A program made the translations under genes and the position numbers. Shown here one piece after another: positions 56,125 through 64,000 of a stretch of DNA of 64,000 nucleotides; the first letter of the stretch is position 1, and each line of letters begins with the position of its first letter. The notes below the pieces were generated by a model, which made no database searches, had not been told where the DNA came from, and worked only from the letters and a program-made list of their open reading frames with translations. This DNA is from Streptomyces kaniharaensis (GTDB lineage Bacteria > Actinomycetota > Actinomycetes > Streptomycetales > Streptomycetaceae), in contig NZ_WBOF01000001.1 of NCBI RefSeq assembly GCF_009569385.1, positions 3,606,001 to 3,670,000 on the forward strand. Direction: 5' to 3'.

Positions 56125-56162
56125 CGCCCCCCTTTCCGATGGAGAGGGGGGCGAACTTTTTC
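56125..56162 (+). terminator. Rho-independent terminator after typA
   Basis: CGCCCCCCT / AGGGGGGCG (9 bp perfect) followed by AACTTTTTC, a classic U tract. Confidence 0.93.
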
Positions 56163-56517
56163 AACTACCGCAAGTTGTCGACGCGCGTATAAACGGAATA
56201 TCGCTTATCACCGCCAGGTGTCCGCTGAGCGAACACGACAGTCCGTCATGCATGACGACTGTCCGTTTGGTACCTGTCTGACTATGTCTTATATGTCCGG
56301 TTTTCGAAACTTACCGACCGTTCATGTGACCTAATTGAGATCGGCATTGGTCACTTTCGTGTCCCTGCGTGACGGATAGTGGGACCAGTCAGGCTCGGGT
56401 CAAGGGTTAACGCGCAGGGGTGCGCGCCGAAACCACGAGCGCGGACGGCACGGCGGACCGGTATCACCATCCGCGGTGCTCTCCTCGTTGGAAAGTCGAT
56501 TTCAGGAGGCATCCCCC
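56163..56517 (+). other. Long, AT-richer promoter region of the peptide transporter operon
   Basis: About 355 bases, clearly lower in GC than elsewhere (stretches like TATAAACGGAATATC). It includes the palindrome at 56237-56263 and ends in AGGAGG before the binding-protein start. The length implies several promoters or regulator sites. Confidence 0.65.
56237..56263. promoter_or_regulatory. Palindrome upstream of the peptide ABC operon
   Basis: The core CGTCATGCATGACG is a perfect 14-bp palindrome. The flanks GACAGTC and ACTGTC extend it to a 27-base dyad with one extra C. It lies about 255 bases upstream of the first gene and is probably an operator. Confidence 0.6.
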
Positions 56518-58146
56518 ATGCGCGGTGCAACCCAGACCAAGTGGCTTGTCGCGGCGACCGCGATCGCCCTCGCGGCGACCGCTTGCAGCACCAGCTCCAA
56601 GAGCAGCGACGACAAGGCCGCGTCCGGTGGTGGCACCATCGCCGTGCAGCTCGGTGAGCCGCAGAAGGGTCTGGTCCCGCAGAACACCGCGGAGTCCGAG
56701 GGCAACCAGGTCCTCTTCGCGCTGTTCGCCGGCCTGGTCGACTACGACCGCAAGACCAACGCCCCGCGCCTGCAGGTCGCCGAGTCGATCGAGACCCAGG
56801 ACTCCAAGCTCTGGACGATCAAGCTCAAGGACGGCTACACCTTCCACAACGGTGAGAAGGTCACCGCCCAGTCCTTCGTCGACGCCTGGAACTGGGGCGC
56901 CAACCAGGACAACGCCGCCGAGGGCATGCCGTTCTTCGACAAGATCGAGGGCTCCGAGGAGCTGGCCCCGGGCAAGGACAAGAAGCCCACCGCCAAGGAG
57001 CTCAAGGGCCTGAAGGTCGTCGACGACAAGACCTTCACCGTCTCCCTCAAGGCGCCGTTCTCGCAGTTCAAGACCATGCTGGGCTACAGCGCGTTCTACC
57101 CGCTGCCCAAGGCGTTCTTCAACGACCCGAAGGCCTTCGGCGAGAACCCGATCGGTGACGGCCCGTTCCAGATGGACGGTGCCTGGGAGCACAACAAGCA
57201 GATCAAGATCAAGCGGTACGACAACTACGGTGGCACCAAGGCCCACCTGCAGGGTGTCACCTTCAAGATCTACGACAACCTGGACACCGCCTACAACGAC
57301 CTGCGCGCGGACAACATCCAGGCCACCAACAAGCTCCCGATCTCCGCGATGTCCAGCGTGGCCAGCGAGTTCGGCGACCGCTACATCAACAAGCCGGAGT
57401 CGGGCGTCGGTTACATCGGCTTCCCGATCGCCTACAACCCGGCCTACCAGAAGCCGGAGATCCGCAAGGCGATCTCGATGGCGATCGACCGCGAGCAGAT
57501 CACCAAGACGATCTTCGCCGGCACCCGCGTCCCGGCCTCGGACTTCATCAGCCCGCTGATCAACGGCTACCGCAAGGACGCCTGCGGCGACGCCTGCAAG
57601 TACGACCCGGCCAAGGCCAAGGACCTCTTCACCCAGGCCGGCGGTCTGCCGAACAACACCCTGGAGCTCGGCTACAACGCCGACGGCGGCCACAAGGAGT
57701 GGATCGAGGCCGTCGGCAACCAGCTGAAGAAGAACCTGGGCATCGAGGTCACCTTCAAGCCGTTCGAGAAGTTCGGCAAGATCCTGGACTCGCTGCAGAA
57801 GAAGGAGTACCAGGGCGCCTTCCGCATGGCGTGGCAGATGGACTACCCGTCGATCGAGAACTACCTCCGTCCGATCTTCTCGAAGGTCGCGATCGACAGC
57901 GGCTCGAACTACGGCGGTTACGTCAACGACCAGTTCGAGACCCTGCTGTCCCAGGCCGACTCGGCCAAGACCGAGGACGAGGGCATCAAGCTCTACCAGC
58001 AGGCCGACGACGTCCTGATCAAGGACATGCCGTACATCCCGGTGTACAGCTACCAGGCGTCCGCCGCGTACACGAAGAAGATCAAGAACTTCGACACCGA
58101 CGCCCAGTCGCGTTACAACCTGGCCGAAGTCGAGCTCGCCGGCTGA
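56518..58146 (+). CDS. Peptide ABC transporter substrate-binding lipoprotein (family 5)
   Basis: Predicted protein of 542 residues with AGGAGG eight bases upstream. The lipobox is LAATAC (Cys 23). The mature part is a family-5 periplasmic-type oligopeptide-binding fold: GGTIAVQLGEPQKGLVPQN, LKDGYTFHNGEKVTAQSFVD, EIRKAISMAIDREQITK and a C-terminal YIPVYSYQASAAY. It captures peptides outside the membrane and delivers them to the downstream permeases. The first gene of the operon; specificity is unknown. Confidence 0.95.
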   Translation: MRGATQTKWLVAATAIALAATACSTSSKSSDDKAASGGGTIAVQLGEPQKGLVPQNTAESEGNQVLFALFAGLVDYDRKTNAPRLQVAESIETQDSKLWTIKLKDGYTFHNGEKVTAQSFVDAWNWGANQDNAAEGMPFFDKIEGSEELAPGKDKKPTAKELKGLKVVDDKTFTVSLKAPFSQFKTMLGYSAFYPLPKAFFNDPKAFGENPIGDGPFQMDGAWEHNKQIKIKRYDNYGGTKAHLQGVTFKIYDNLDTAYNDLRADNIQATNKLPISAMSSVASEFGDRYINKPESGVGYIGFPIAYNPAYQKPEIRKAISMAIDREQITKTIFAGTRVPASDFISPLINGYRKDACGDACKYDPAKAKDLFTQAGGLPNNTLELGYNADGGHKEWIEAVGNQLKKNLGIEVTFKPFEKFGKILDSLQKKEYQGAFRMAWQMDYPSIENYLRPIFSKVAIDSGSNYGGYVNDQFETLLSQADSAKTEDEGIKLYQQADDVLIKDMPYIPVYSYQASAAYTKKIKNFDTDAQSRYNLAEVELAG

Positions 58147-58164
58147 TCTGGTAGTCAGACGATC

Positions 58165-58208
58165 GGGGGCGGGCGGACCGGACGACAGTCCGAGTCCTCC
58201 CGCCTCCC
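58165..58208 (+). terminator. Attenuating hairpin between binding protein and permease genes
   Basis: An imperfect 18-bp hairpin (GGGGGCGGGCGGACCGGAC against GTCCGAGTCCTCCCGCC) just after the binding-protein stop. Placed here it would lower permease expression relative to the binding protein, as is common in such operons. Confidence 0.6.
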
Positions 58209-58235
58209 TTCCTTGTCCGAAAGTATGGAGGTCTG

Positions 58236-59180
58236 ATGGGCCGCTATGTGATCCGCCGACTGATACAGGCGATCCCCGTCCTGCTCGGCGCGACGCTGCT
58301 GATCTACGCGCTCGTCCACTACCTGCCCGGTGACCCGGTGCAGGCGCTGGCGGGCGAGAAGCGCGCTGACCCGATCGTGGCGGAGATGATCCGTCAGAAG
58401 TACCACCTGAACGACCCGTTCCTCCTTCAGTACTGGAACTACATCTCGGGCGTCTTCCAGGGCAACCTGGGTGAGAGCCTGACCGGGCGTTCGGTCAGCG
58501 ACATGATCGGCGACGCCTTCCCCTACACCGTGAACCTCGCCGTGGTGGCCTTCGTCATCGAGGCGGTCGTCGGTATCGCGGCAGGCGTCATGGCGGCCCT
58601 GCGCAAGGGAAAGTTCCTGGACCAGCTGGTCCTGATCAGCACCCTGCTGGTCATCTCCGTCCCGGTCTTCGTCACCGGCTTCATCCTTCAGCTGGTGCTC
58701 GGCGTCCAGCTGAAGAACTCCTACGGCATCGACTTCTTCTCGGTCTCGTTCAACGAGGACGATGGCCTGCGGGCCTACCTGCTGCCGGCCTTCGTGCTGG
58801 CCTCGCTGTCGCTCGCGTACGTCGCCCGCCTGACCCGCACCAGCCTGATGGAGACCATGCGTGCGGACTACGTCCGCACCGCGGTCGCCAAGGGCCTGAA
58901 GCGCCGTCGGGTGATCGGCCGTCACGCCCTGCGCAACGCGCTGATCCCGATCGTCACCTTCCTCGGCGCCGACCTCGGTGGCCTGATGGGCGGTGCGGTG
59001 ATCACCGAGAAGATCTTCAACATCCACGGTATCGGCGGCCTGCTCGCCCAGGCCGTCTACCAGAAGCAGGGGACGATCATCGTCGGCGTCGTCACGCTGC
59101 TGGTGATGATCTACCTCGTGACCACCCTGATCGTGGACATGCTGTACGCCGTGCTCGACCCGAGGATTCGCTATGAGTGA
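58236..59180 (+). CDS. Peptide ABC transporter permease, OppB/DppB type
   Basis: Predicted protein of 314 residues; ATG preceded by GGAGG. It has six membrane segments and the EAA-type coupling loop (RTAVAKGLKRRRVIGRHALRNALIP), which docks on the ATPase. The N-terminal RYVIRRLIQAIPVLLGATLL is characteristic of DppB/OppB. Its stop overlaps the next permease start by eight bases. Confidence 0.96.
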   Translation: MGRYVIRRLIQAIPVLLGATLLIYALVHYLPGDPVQALAGEKRADPIVAEMIRQKYHLNDPFLLQYWNYISGVFQGNLGESLTGRSVSDMIGDAFPYTVNLAVVAFVIEAVVGIAAGVMAALRKGKFLDQLVLISTLLVISVPVFVTGFILQLVLGVQLKNSYGIDFFSVSFNEDDGLRAYLLPAFVLASLSLAYVARLTRTSLMETMRADYVRTAVAKGLKRRRVIGRHALRNALIPIVTFLGADLGGLMGGAVITEKIFNIHGIGGLLAQAVYQKQGTIIVGVVTLLVMIYLVTTLIVDMLYAVLDPRIRYE

Positions 59181-60114
59181 CACCATCACCAAGGACGCCT
59201 CGGCCCCGGCCGGGGACAACACCCCGAAGACCGAGCCGGCGAAGCAGCAGAAGCCGGAGCGCGTCGCCAGCCTCTGGTCAGACGCGGTCCGCGACCTGCG
59301 CCGCAACCCGCTGTTCATCATCGGTGGCGTGCTGGTGACCTGCCTGATCGTCATCTCGATCGTGCCGCAGTGGTTCACCGACGGCAGCCCGTTCGCCAAC
59401 GGCGCGTGCGACCTGTCGCACTCGCTGGAGCGCCCGAGCGCCGAGCACTGGTTCGGCTACGACGTCCAGGGCTGCGACAACTACACCCGCACGGTGTGGG
59501 GCGCCCGCAACTCGATCATCGTCGGCATCCTGACCACCACCCTGGTCACCGTGGTCGGCTCCCTTCTGGGTCTGCTGGCCGGCTGGAAGGGCGGGATCAC
59601 CGACTCGATCCTGTCCCGTTTCACCGAGATCTTCTTCTCGATCCCGACCCTGCTCGGCGGCATGCTGATCATGTCGATGCTCGGCAAGGGCAACGCCTAC
59701 ACCGTCTCGCTGGTGATGGCCGTCCTCGGCTGGCCGCAGATCTTCCGCATCATGCGCGCCTCGGTGCTGGCCAACAAGAACAACGACTACGTGATGGCCG
59801 CCCGCGCCCTGGGCGCCGGCTCCGGCCGGATCACCTTCCGGCACATCCTGCCGAACGCCATCGCGCCGGTCATCGTCGTCGCCGCGATCAGCCTGGGTGT
59901 CTACATCGGCGCCGAGGCCGCCCTGTCCTACCTGGGCATCGGCGTCCAGTCGCCGGAGATCTCCTGGGGTCTGATGATCAGCGACGCCCAGGTCCGCTTC
60001 CTGTCGGCCCCGCACGTGCTGCTCTTCCCCGCCGCGGTCCTGAGCGTCACCGTGCTGGCCTTCATCATGCTCGGCGACGCGGTGCGCGACGCCCTCGACC
60101 CGAAGCTCCGCTGA
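59173..60114 (+). CDS. Peptide ABC transporter permease, OppC/DppC type
   Basis: Predicted protein of 313 residues, coupled to the upstream permease by an eight-base overlap. A hydrophilic leader precedes LRRNPLFIIGGVLVTCLIV, then a loop (WFGYDVQGCDNYTRTVWGAR), further membrane segments and the coupling loop VMAARALGAGSGRITFRHILPN (split by family convention at ALGAG). It forms the translocation pore with the OppB-like subunit. Confidence 0.96.
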   Translation: MSDTITKDASAPAGDNTPKTEPAKQQKPERVASLWSDAVRDLRRNPLFIIGGVLVTCLIVISIVPQWFTDGSPFANGACDLSHSLERPSAEHWFGYDVQGCDNYTRTVWGARNSIIVGILTTTLVTVVGSLLGLLAGWKGGITDSILSRFTEIFFSIPTLLGGMLIMSMLGKGNAYTVSLVMAVLGWPQIFRIMRASVLANKNNDYVMAARALGAGSGRITFRHILPNAIAPVIVVAAISLGVYIGAEAALSYLGIGVQSPEISWGLMISDAQVRFLSAPHVLLFPAAVLSVTVLAFIMLGDAVRDALDPKLR

Positions 60115-60133
60115 GAGAAGAGGTGACGACCCG

Positions 60134-61175
<1,042 letters not shown>

Positions 61176-61183
<8 letters not shown>

Positions 61184-62192
61184 GCCCATCCTGGAGGTCA
61201 AGGACCTGGTCAAGCACTACCCGCTGACCCAGGGCATCCTGTTCAAGAAGCAGGTCGGCGCGGTCAAGGCGGTCGACGGCATCTCCTTCGACCTGATGAA
61301 GGGCGAGACGCTCGGCATCGTCGGTGAGTCCGGCTGTGGCAAGTCCACGCTGGCCAAGGTGCTGATGAACCTGGAGCGGGCCACCTCCGGCCAGGTGCTG
61401 TTCAAGGGCGAGGACATCTCCAAGCTGACCGGCCAGGCCCTCAAGGCCGTTCGCCGGAACATCCAGATGGTGTTCCAGGACCCGTACACCTCGCTGAACC
61501 CGCGCATGACGGTCGGCGACATCATCGGCGAGCCGTTCGAGATCCACCCCGAGGTGGCTCCGAAGGGCGACCGCCGCAAGGCCGTTCAGGACCTGCTGGA
61601 CGTCGTCGGCCTGAACCCGGAGTACATCAACCGGTACCCGCACCAGTTCTCCGGCGGCCAGCGCCAGCGCATCGGCATCGCCCGCGGTCTCGCGCTCAAG
61701 CCCGAGATCATCATCTGCGACGAGCCGGTCTCCGCCCTGGACGTGTCCGTCCAGGCGCAGGTGATCAACCTGCTGGAGCAGCTGCAGGGCGAGTTCGGGC
61801 TCTCCTACATGTTCATCGCCCACGACCTCTCCATCGTCCGGCACATCTCCGACCGCGTCGGCGTGATGTACCTCGGCAAGATGGTCGAGATCGGTTCGGA
61901 CGAGGAGATCTACGACAACGCCACGCACCCGTACACCCAGGCGCTGCTGTCCGCGGTGCCGGTGCCGGACCCGACGGCGCGCGAGACCCGCGAGCGGATC
62001 ATCCTGACCGGCGACATCCCCTCGCCGGCCAACCCGCCGTCCGGCTGCCGCTTCCGCACCCGCTGCTGGAAGGCGGAGGAGCGCTGTTCCACCGAGGTCC
62101 CGCTGCTGGCGGTGCCGTCGGTGCTGAAGGGCGCGGCCGCGCACCAGTCGGCCTGCCACTTCGCCGAGGTCCGGGAGACGGCTGCCGTCTGA
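61176..62192 (+). CDS. Peptide ABC transporter ATPase, OppF/DppF type
   Basis: Predicted protein of 338 residues, with an eight-base overlap to the upstream ATPase gene. Walker A GESGCGKST, signature FSGGQRQRI and Walker B IIICDEPVSALD are intact. The C-terminus again carries a Cys-rich CRFRTRCWKAEERC segment as in OppF. It forms the ATPase heterodimer with the preceding gene's product. Confidence 0.96.
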
Positions 62193-62206
62193 TCCCCGTG
62201 ACGCAT

Positions 62207-62245
62207 CCGGAAGGGCTCGTGGCTCCGTGCCACGGGCCCTTCCGG
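62207..62245 (+). terminator. Hairpin between OppF-like gene and second binding protein
   Basis: CCGGAAGGGC / GCCCTTCCGG outer arms enclose CGTGGC-TCC-GTGCCACG. A strong stem that would end or attenuate the main operon transcript. Confidence 0.8.
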
Positions 62246-62380
62246 CGCTCTGCCGATCCGGCACTGTGTCAACTCCACAGGGCGGTCGATGCACCCGTCC
62301 GGGGGTACTCGACTCGCGCCGTCGACGGGGCGCCCTTCTCATGGGGTGTGATGCGACACACACCATGAGGAGGGACCTCC

Positions 62381-64000
62381 ATGCCCGTAGCCGCCCGTGC
62401 TCGCTGGGTCCTCGCCGCTGCGACGTCCGTGGTCCTGGTGGCCACCGGGTGCAGCAGCGGCGGCGGCGGCAGCAGCTCGTCGGACACCAGCAAGACCTTC
62501 AGCTACCAGAGCAGTGAGCCGCAGAACCCGTTGCAGCCGGCGAACTCCAACGAGACCGGTGGCGGTCGCATCATCGAGAACCTGTTCAAGGGACTGGTCG
62601 ACTACGACCCGAGCACCGCCAAGCTCCGGAACCAGGTCGCTGACAAGATCGACACCAGTGACTCGCAGACCTTCACCGTCACGCTCAAGGACGGCTGGAA
62701 GTTCCACGACGGCACCCCGGTGCACGCGAAGAACTTCGTGGACGCCTGGAACTGGGGTGCGACCACCAGCAACAACCAGATCAACAGCTCCTGGTTCTCG
62801 GACATCGAGGGCTACAAGGACGTCCATCCGGCCAGCGGCCAGCCGGTGACGGACAAGATGTCCGGCCTGACCGTCACCGACGACCTGCACTTCACCATCA
62901 AGCTGACCAACAAGGTCTCGTACTTCGAGTACAAGCTCGGCTACATCGCCTTCTCACCGCTGCCGGACGCGTTCTTCAAGGACCCGGCCGGGTTCGGGCA
63001 GAAGCCCGTGGGCAACGGGCCGTACCAGTTCGTCAGTTGGTCGCACAACCAGGAAGTGGTCACCAAGACCTTCCCGGACTACCAGGGCGTGGACAAGCCG
63101 AAGAACGGCGGCGTCATCTTCAAGATGTACAACACGTCCGAGGCCGCCTACGCCGACCTGCAGTCCAATAACCTGGACGTGATGGACCAGGTGCCGCCGT
63201 CCGCGCTGGCCACCTACAAGAACGACCTCGGCGACCGGGCCGTCGACGCCCCGCAGGGCGGCATCCAGAACATCGGGTTCACGCTCTACCAGGCCGACTG
63301 GTCCTCGCCCGACAAGGCCAAGGTCCGCCAGGGCCTGTCGATGGCGATCGACCGCGACACCATCACCAAGACGGTGCTCCAGGGCTCGCGCAAGCCGGCC
63401 AGCGCGTGGGTGGCCGAGGGCGTCGAGGGCTACAAGGCGGGCGCCTGCGGGGACTTCTGCAACTTCGACCCCGCCAAGGCCAAGGCGCTGATCACCGAGG
63501 GCGGCGGCGTCCCCGGCAACAAGGTGACCATCACCTACAACGCGGACGGCGGCCACAAGGAGTGGGTCGACGCGGTCTGCAACTCGATCCGGCAGAGCAC
63601 CGGCGTCGACTGTACCGGCGACCCGAAGCCCGACTTCAAGACCGCCCGTACGCTGATCAGCCAGCACCAGCTCAACGGTATCTTCCGTACCGGCTGGGTG
63701 CAGGACTACCCGCTGAACGCCAACTTCCTCGCCGACATCTACCGCACCGGTGCCGCCTCCAACGACACCGGGTACAGCAACCCCCAGTTCGACCAGCTCT
63801 CCAAGCAGGCCGACGAGGCCGCCAGCGTCGAGGCCACGGTCACCGGCTACCAGCAGGCCGAGGCGGTGCTGCCGAGCGGCATGCCGGCCATCCCGCTCTG
63901 GTACTACCGCACCAACTCGGGCTACTCGACCAAGGTGCAGAACGTGAAGTTCGACTCCTTCGGCAACCCGGCTTGGACGCAGGTCGAGGTCAAGGGCTGA
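62381..64000 (+). CDS. Second peptide-binding lipoprotein (family 5) of the ABC cluster
   Basis: Predicted protein of 539 residues, ending exactly at the window edge with its TGA. GAGGAGGGACC precedes the ATG. Lipobox VATGC (Cys 24), then a Gly/Ser linker. The family-5 fold matches the first binding protein in many segments (LKDGWKFHDGTPVHAKNFVDA, QGLSMAIDRDTITK). The sequence has diverged considerably, so it likely widens the ligand range of the same transporter. It sits after a hairpin, with its own upstream region of about 135 bases that may hold a promoter. Confidence 0.95.
   Translation: MPVAARARWVLAAATSVVLVATGCSSGGGGSSSSDTSKTFSYQSSEPQNPLQPANSNETGGGRIIENLFKGLVDYDPSTAKLRNQVADKIDTSDSQTFTVTLKDGWKFHDGTPVHAKNFVDAWNWGATTSNNQINSSWFSDIEGYKDVHPASGQPVTDKMSGLTVTDDLHFTIKLTNKVSYFEYKLGYIAFSPLPDAFFKDPAGFGQKPVGNGPYQFVSWSHNQEVVTKTFPDYQGVDKPKNGGVIFKMYNTSEAAYADLQSNNLDVMDQVPPSALATYKNDLGDRAVDAPQGGIQNIGFTLYQADWSSPDKAKVRQGLSMAIDRDTITKTVLQGSRKPASAWVAEGVEGYKAGACGDFCNFDPAKAKALITEGGGVPGNKVTITYNADGGHKEWVDAVCNSIRQSTGVDCTGDPKPDFKTARTLISQHQLNGIFRTGWVQDYPLNANFLADIYRTGAASNDTGYSNPQFDQLSKQADEAASVEATVTGYQQAEAVLPSGMPAIPLWYYRTNSGYSTKVQNVKFDSFGNPAWTQVEVKG

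Overview
The window is high-GC actinobacterial chromosome, almost certainly from Streptomycetaceae (Streptomyces or Kitasatospora). The signs are very high G/C at third codon positions, many GTG starts, a WhiB-like protein, an AfsR/SARP regulator, several SpoIIE-type phosphatases fused to anti-sigma-like ATPase domains, an exported GH18 chitinase with a DasR-type operator, and a fumarase / wbl / glpX / xseB-xseA / ispH / ychF gene order that I recognise from the Streptomyces core. Both ends lie at genes: the first gene is cut at its 5' end, and the last stop codon is the final three bases.

Layout. 1-2.3 kb: end of an alpha/beta hydrolase, a decayed TetR fragment, a small membrane protein and a hemolysin III-type membrane protein. 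2.5-6.5 kb: GTP-dependent PEP carboxykinase, a secreted ricin-type lectin and an AlaA-like aminotransferase. 6.6-11 kb: a lipoprotein divergent from a prepilin-peptidase-like protein, a complete IS630-type element lodged in that gene's stop codon, and a secreted chitinase with an upstream dre site. 11.4-16.9 kb: a cis-prenyltransferase, a PIN-PhoH protein, a secreted SLT transglycosylase and an AI-2E-type membrane protein. 16.9-22 kb: peroxide defence (ahpD-ahpC divergent from oxyR) and a TetR/MMPL efflux pair with a perfect operator. 22-30 kb is the most accessory-looking part: a SpoIIE-type phosphatase with a methyltransferase, an orphan AfsR-like STAND regulator divergent from an unrecognised 94-aa protein, and a GntR repressor divergent from an unrecognised 96-aa protein. 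30-42 kb: core metabolism and DNA repair (fumarase, WhiB-like, GlpX, nitroreductase, XseAB, IspH, polyphosphate glucokinase, YchF). 42-46 kb: a split RibD-like pair, a methyltransferase, a DUF4190 membrane protein, a 50-aa SPOR-like protein and a Nudix hydrolase. 46-52 kb: two adjacent paralogous PAS-GAF-PP2C-ATPase proteins. 52-64 kb: an orphan oligopeptide-binding lipoprotein, TypA/BipA and a complete peptide ABC transporter with a binding protein at each end.

How the genes relate. PEP carboxykinase, fumarase and GlpX are gluconeogenic/TCA enzymes. The chitinase operator and the peptide transporter suggest scavenging of polymers and peptides. The AhpCD/OxyR block is a classic peroxide-response unit. 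No CRISPR array, rRNA, tRNA or complete biosynthetic cluster was seen. The most interesting features are the IS insertion that rebuilds stop codons on both sides, an oxyR that seems to start at ATC, a dyad shared by the AfsR-like/small-protein promoter and the region upstream of the methyltransferase-phosphatase unit, and several unusually clean palindromic operators.
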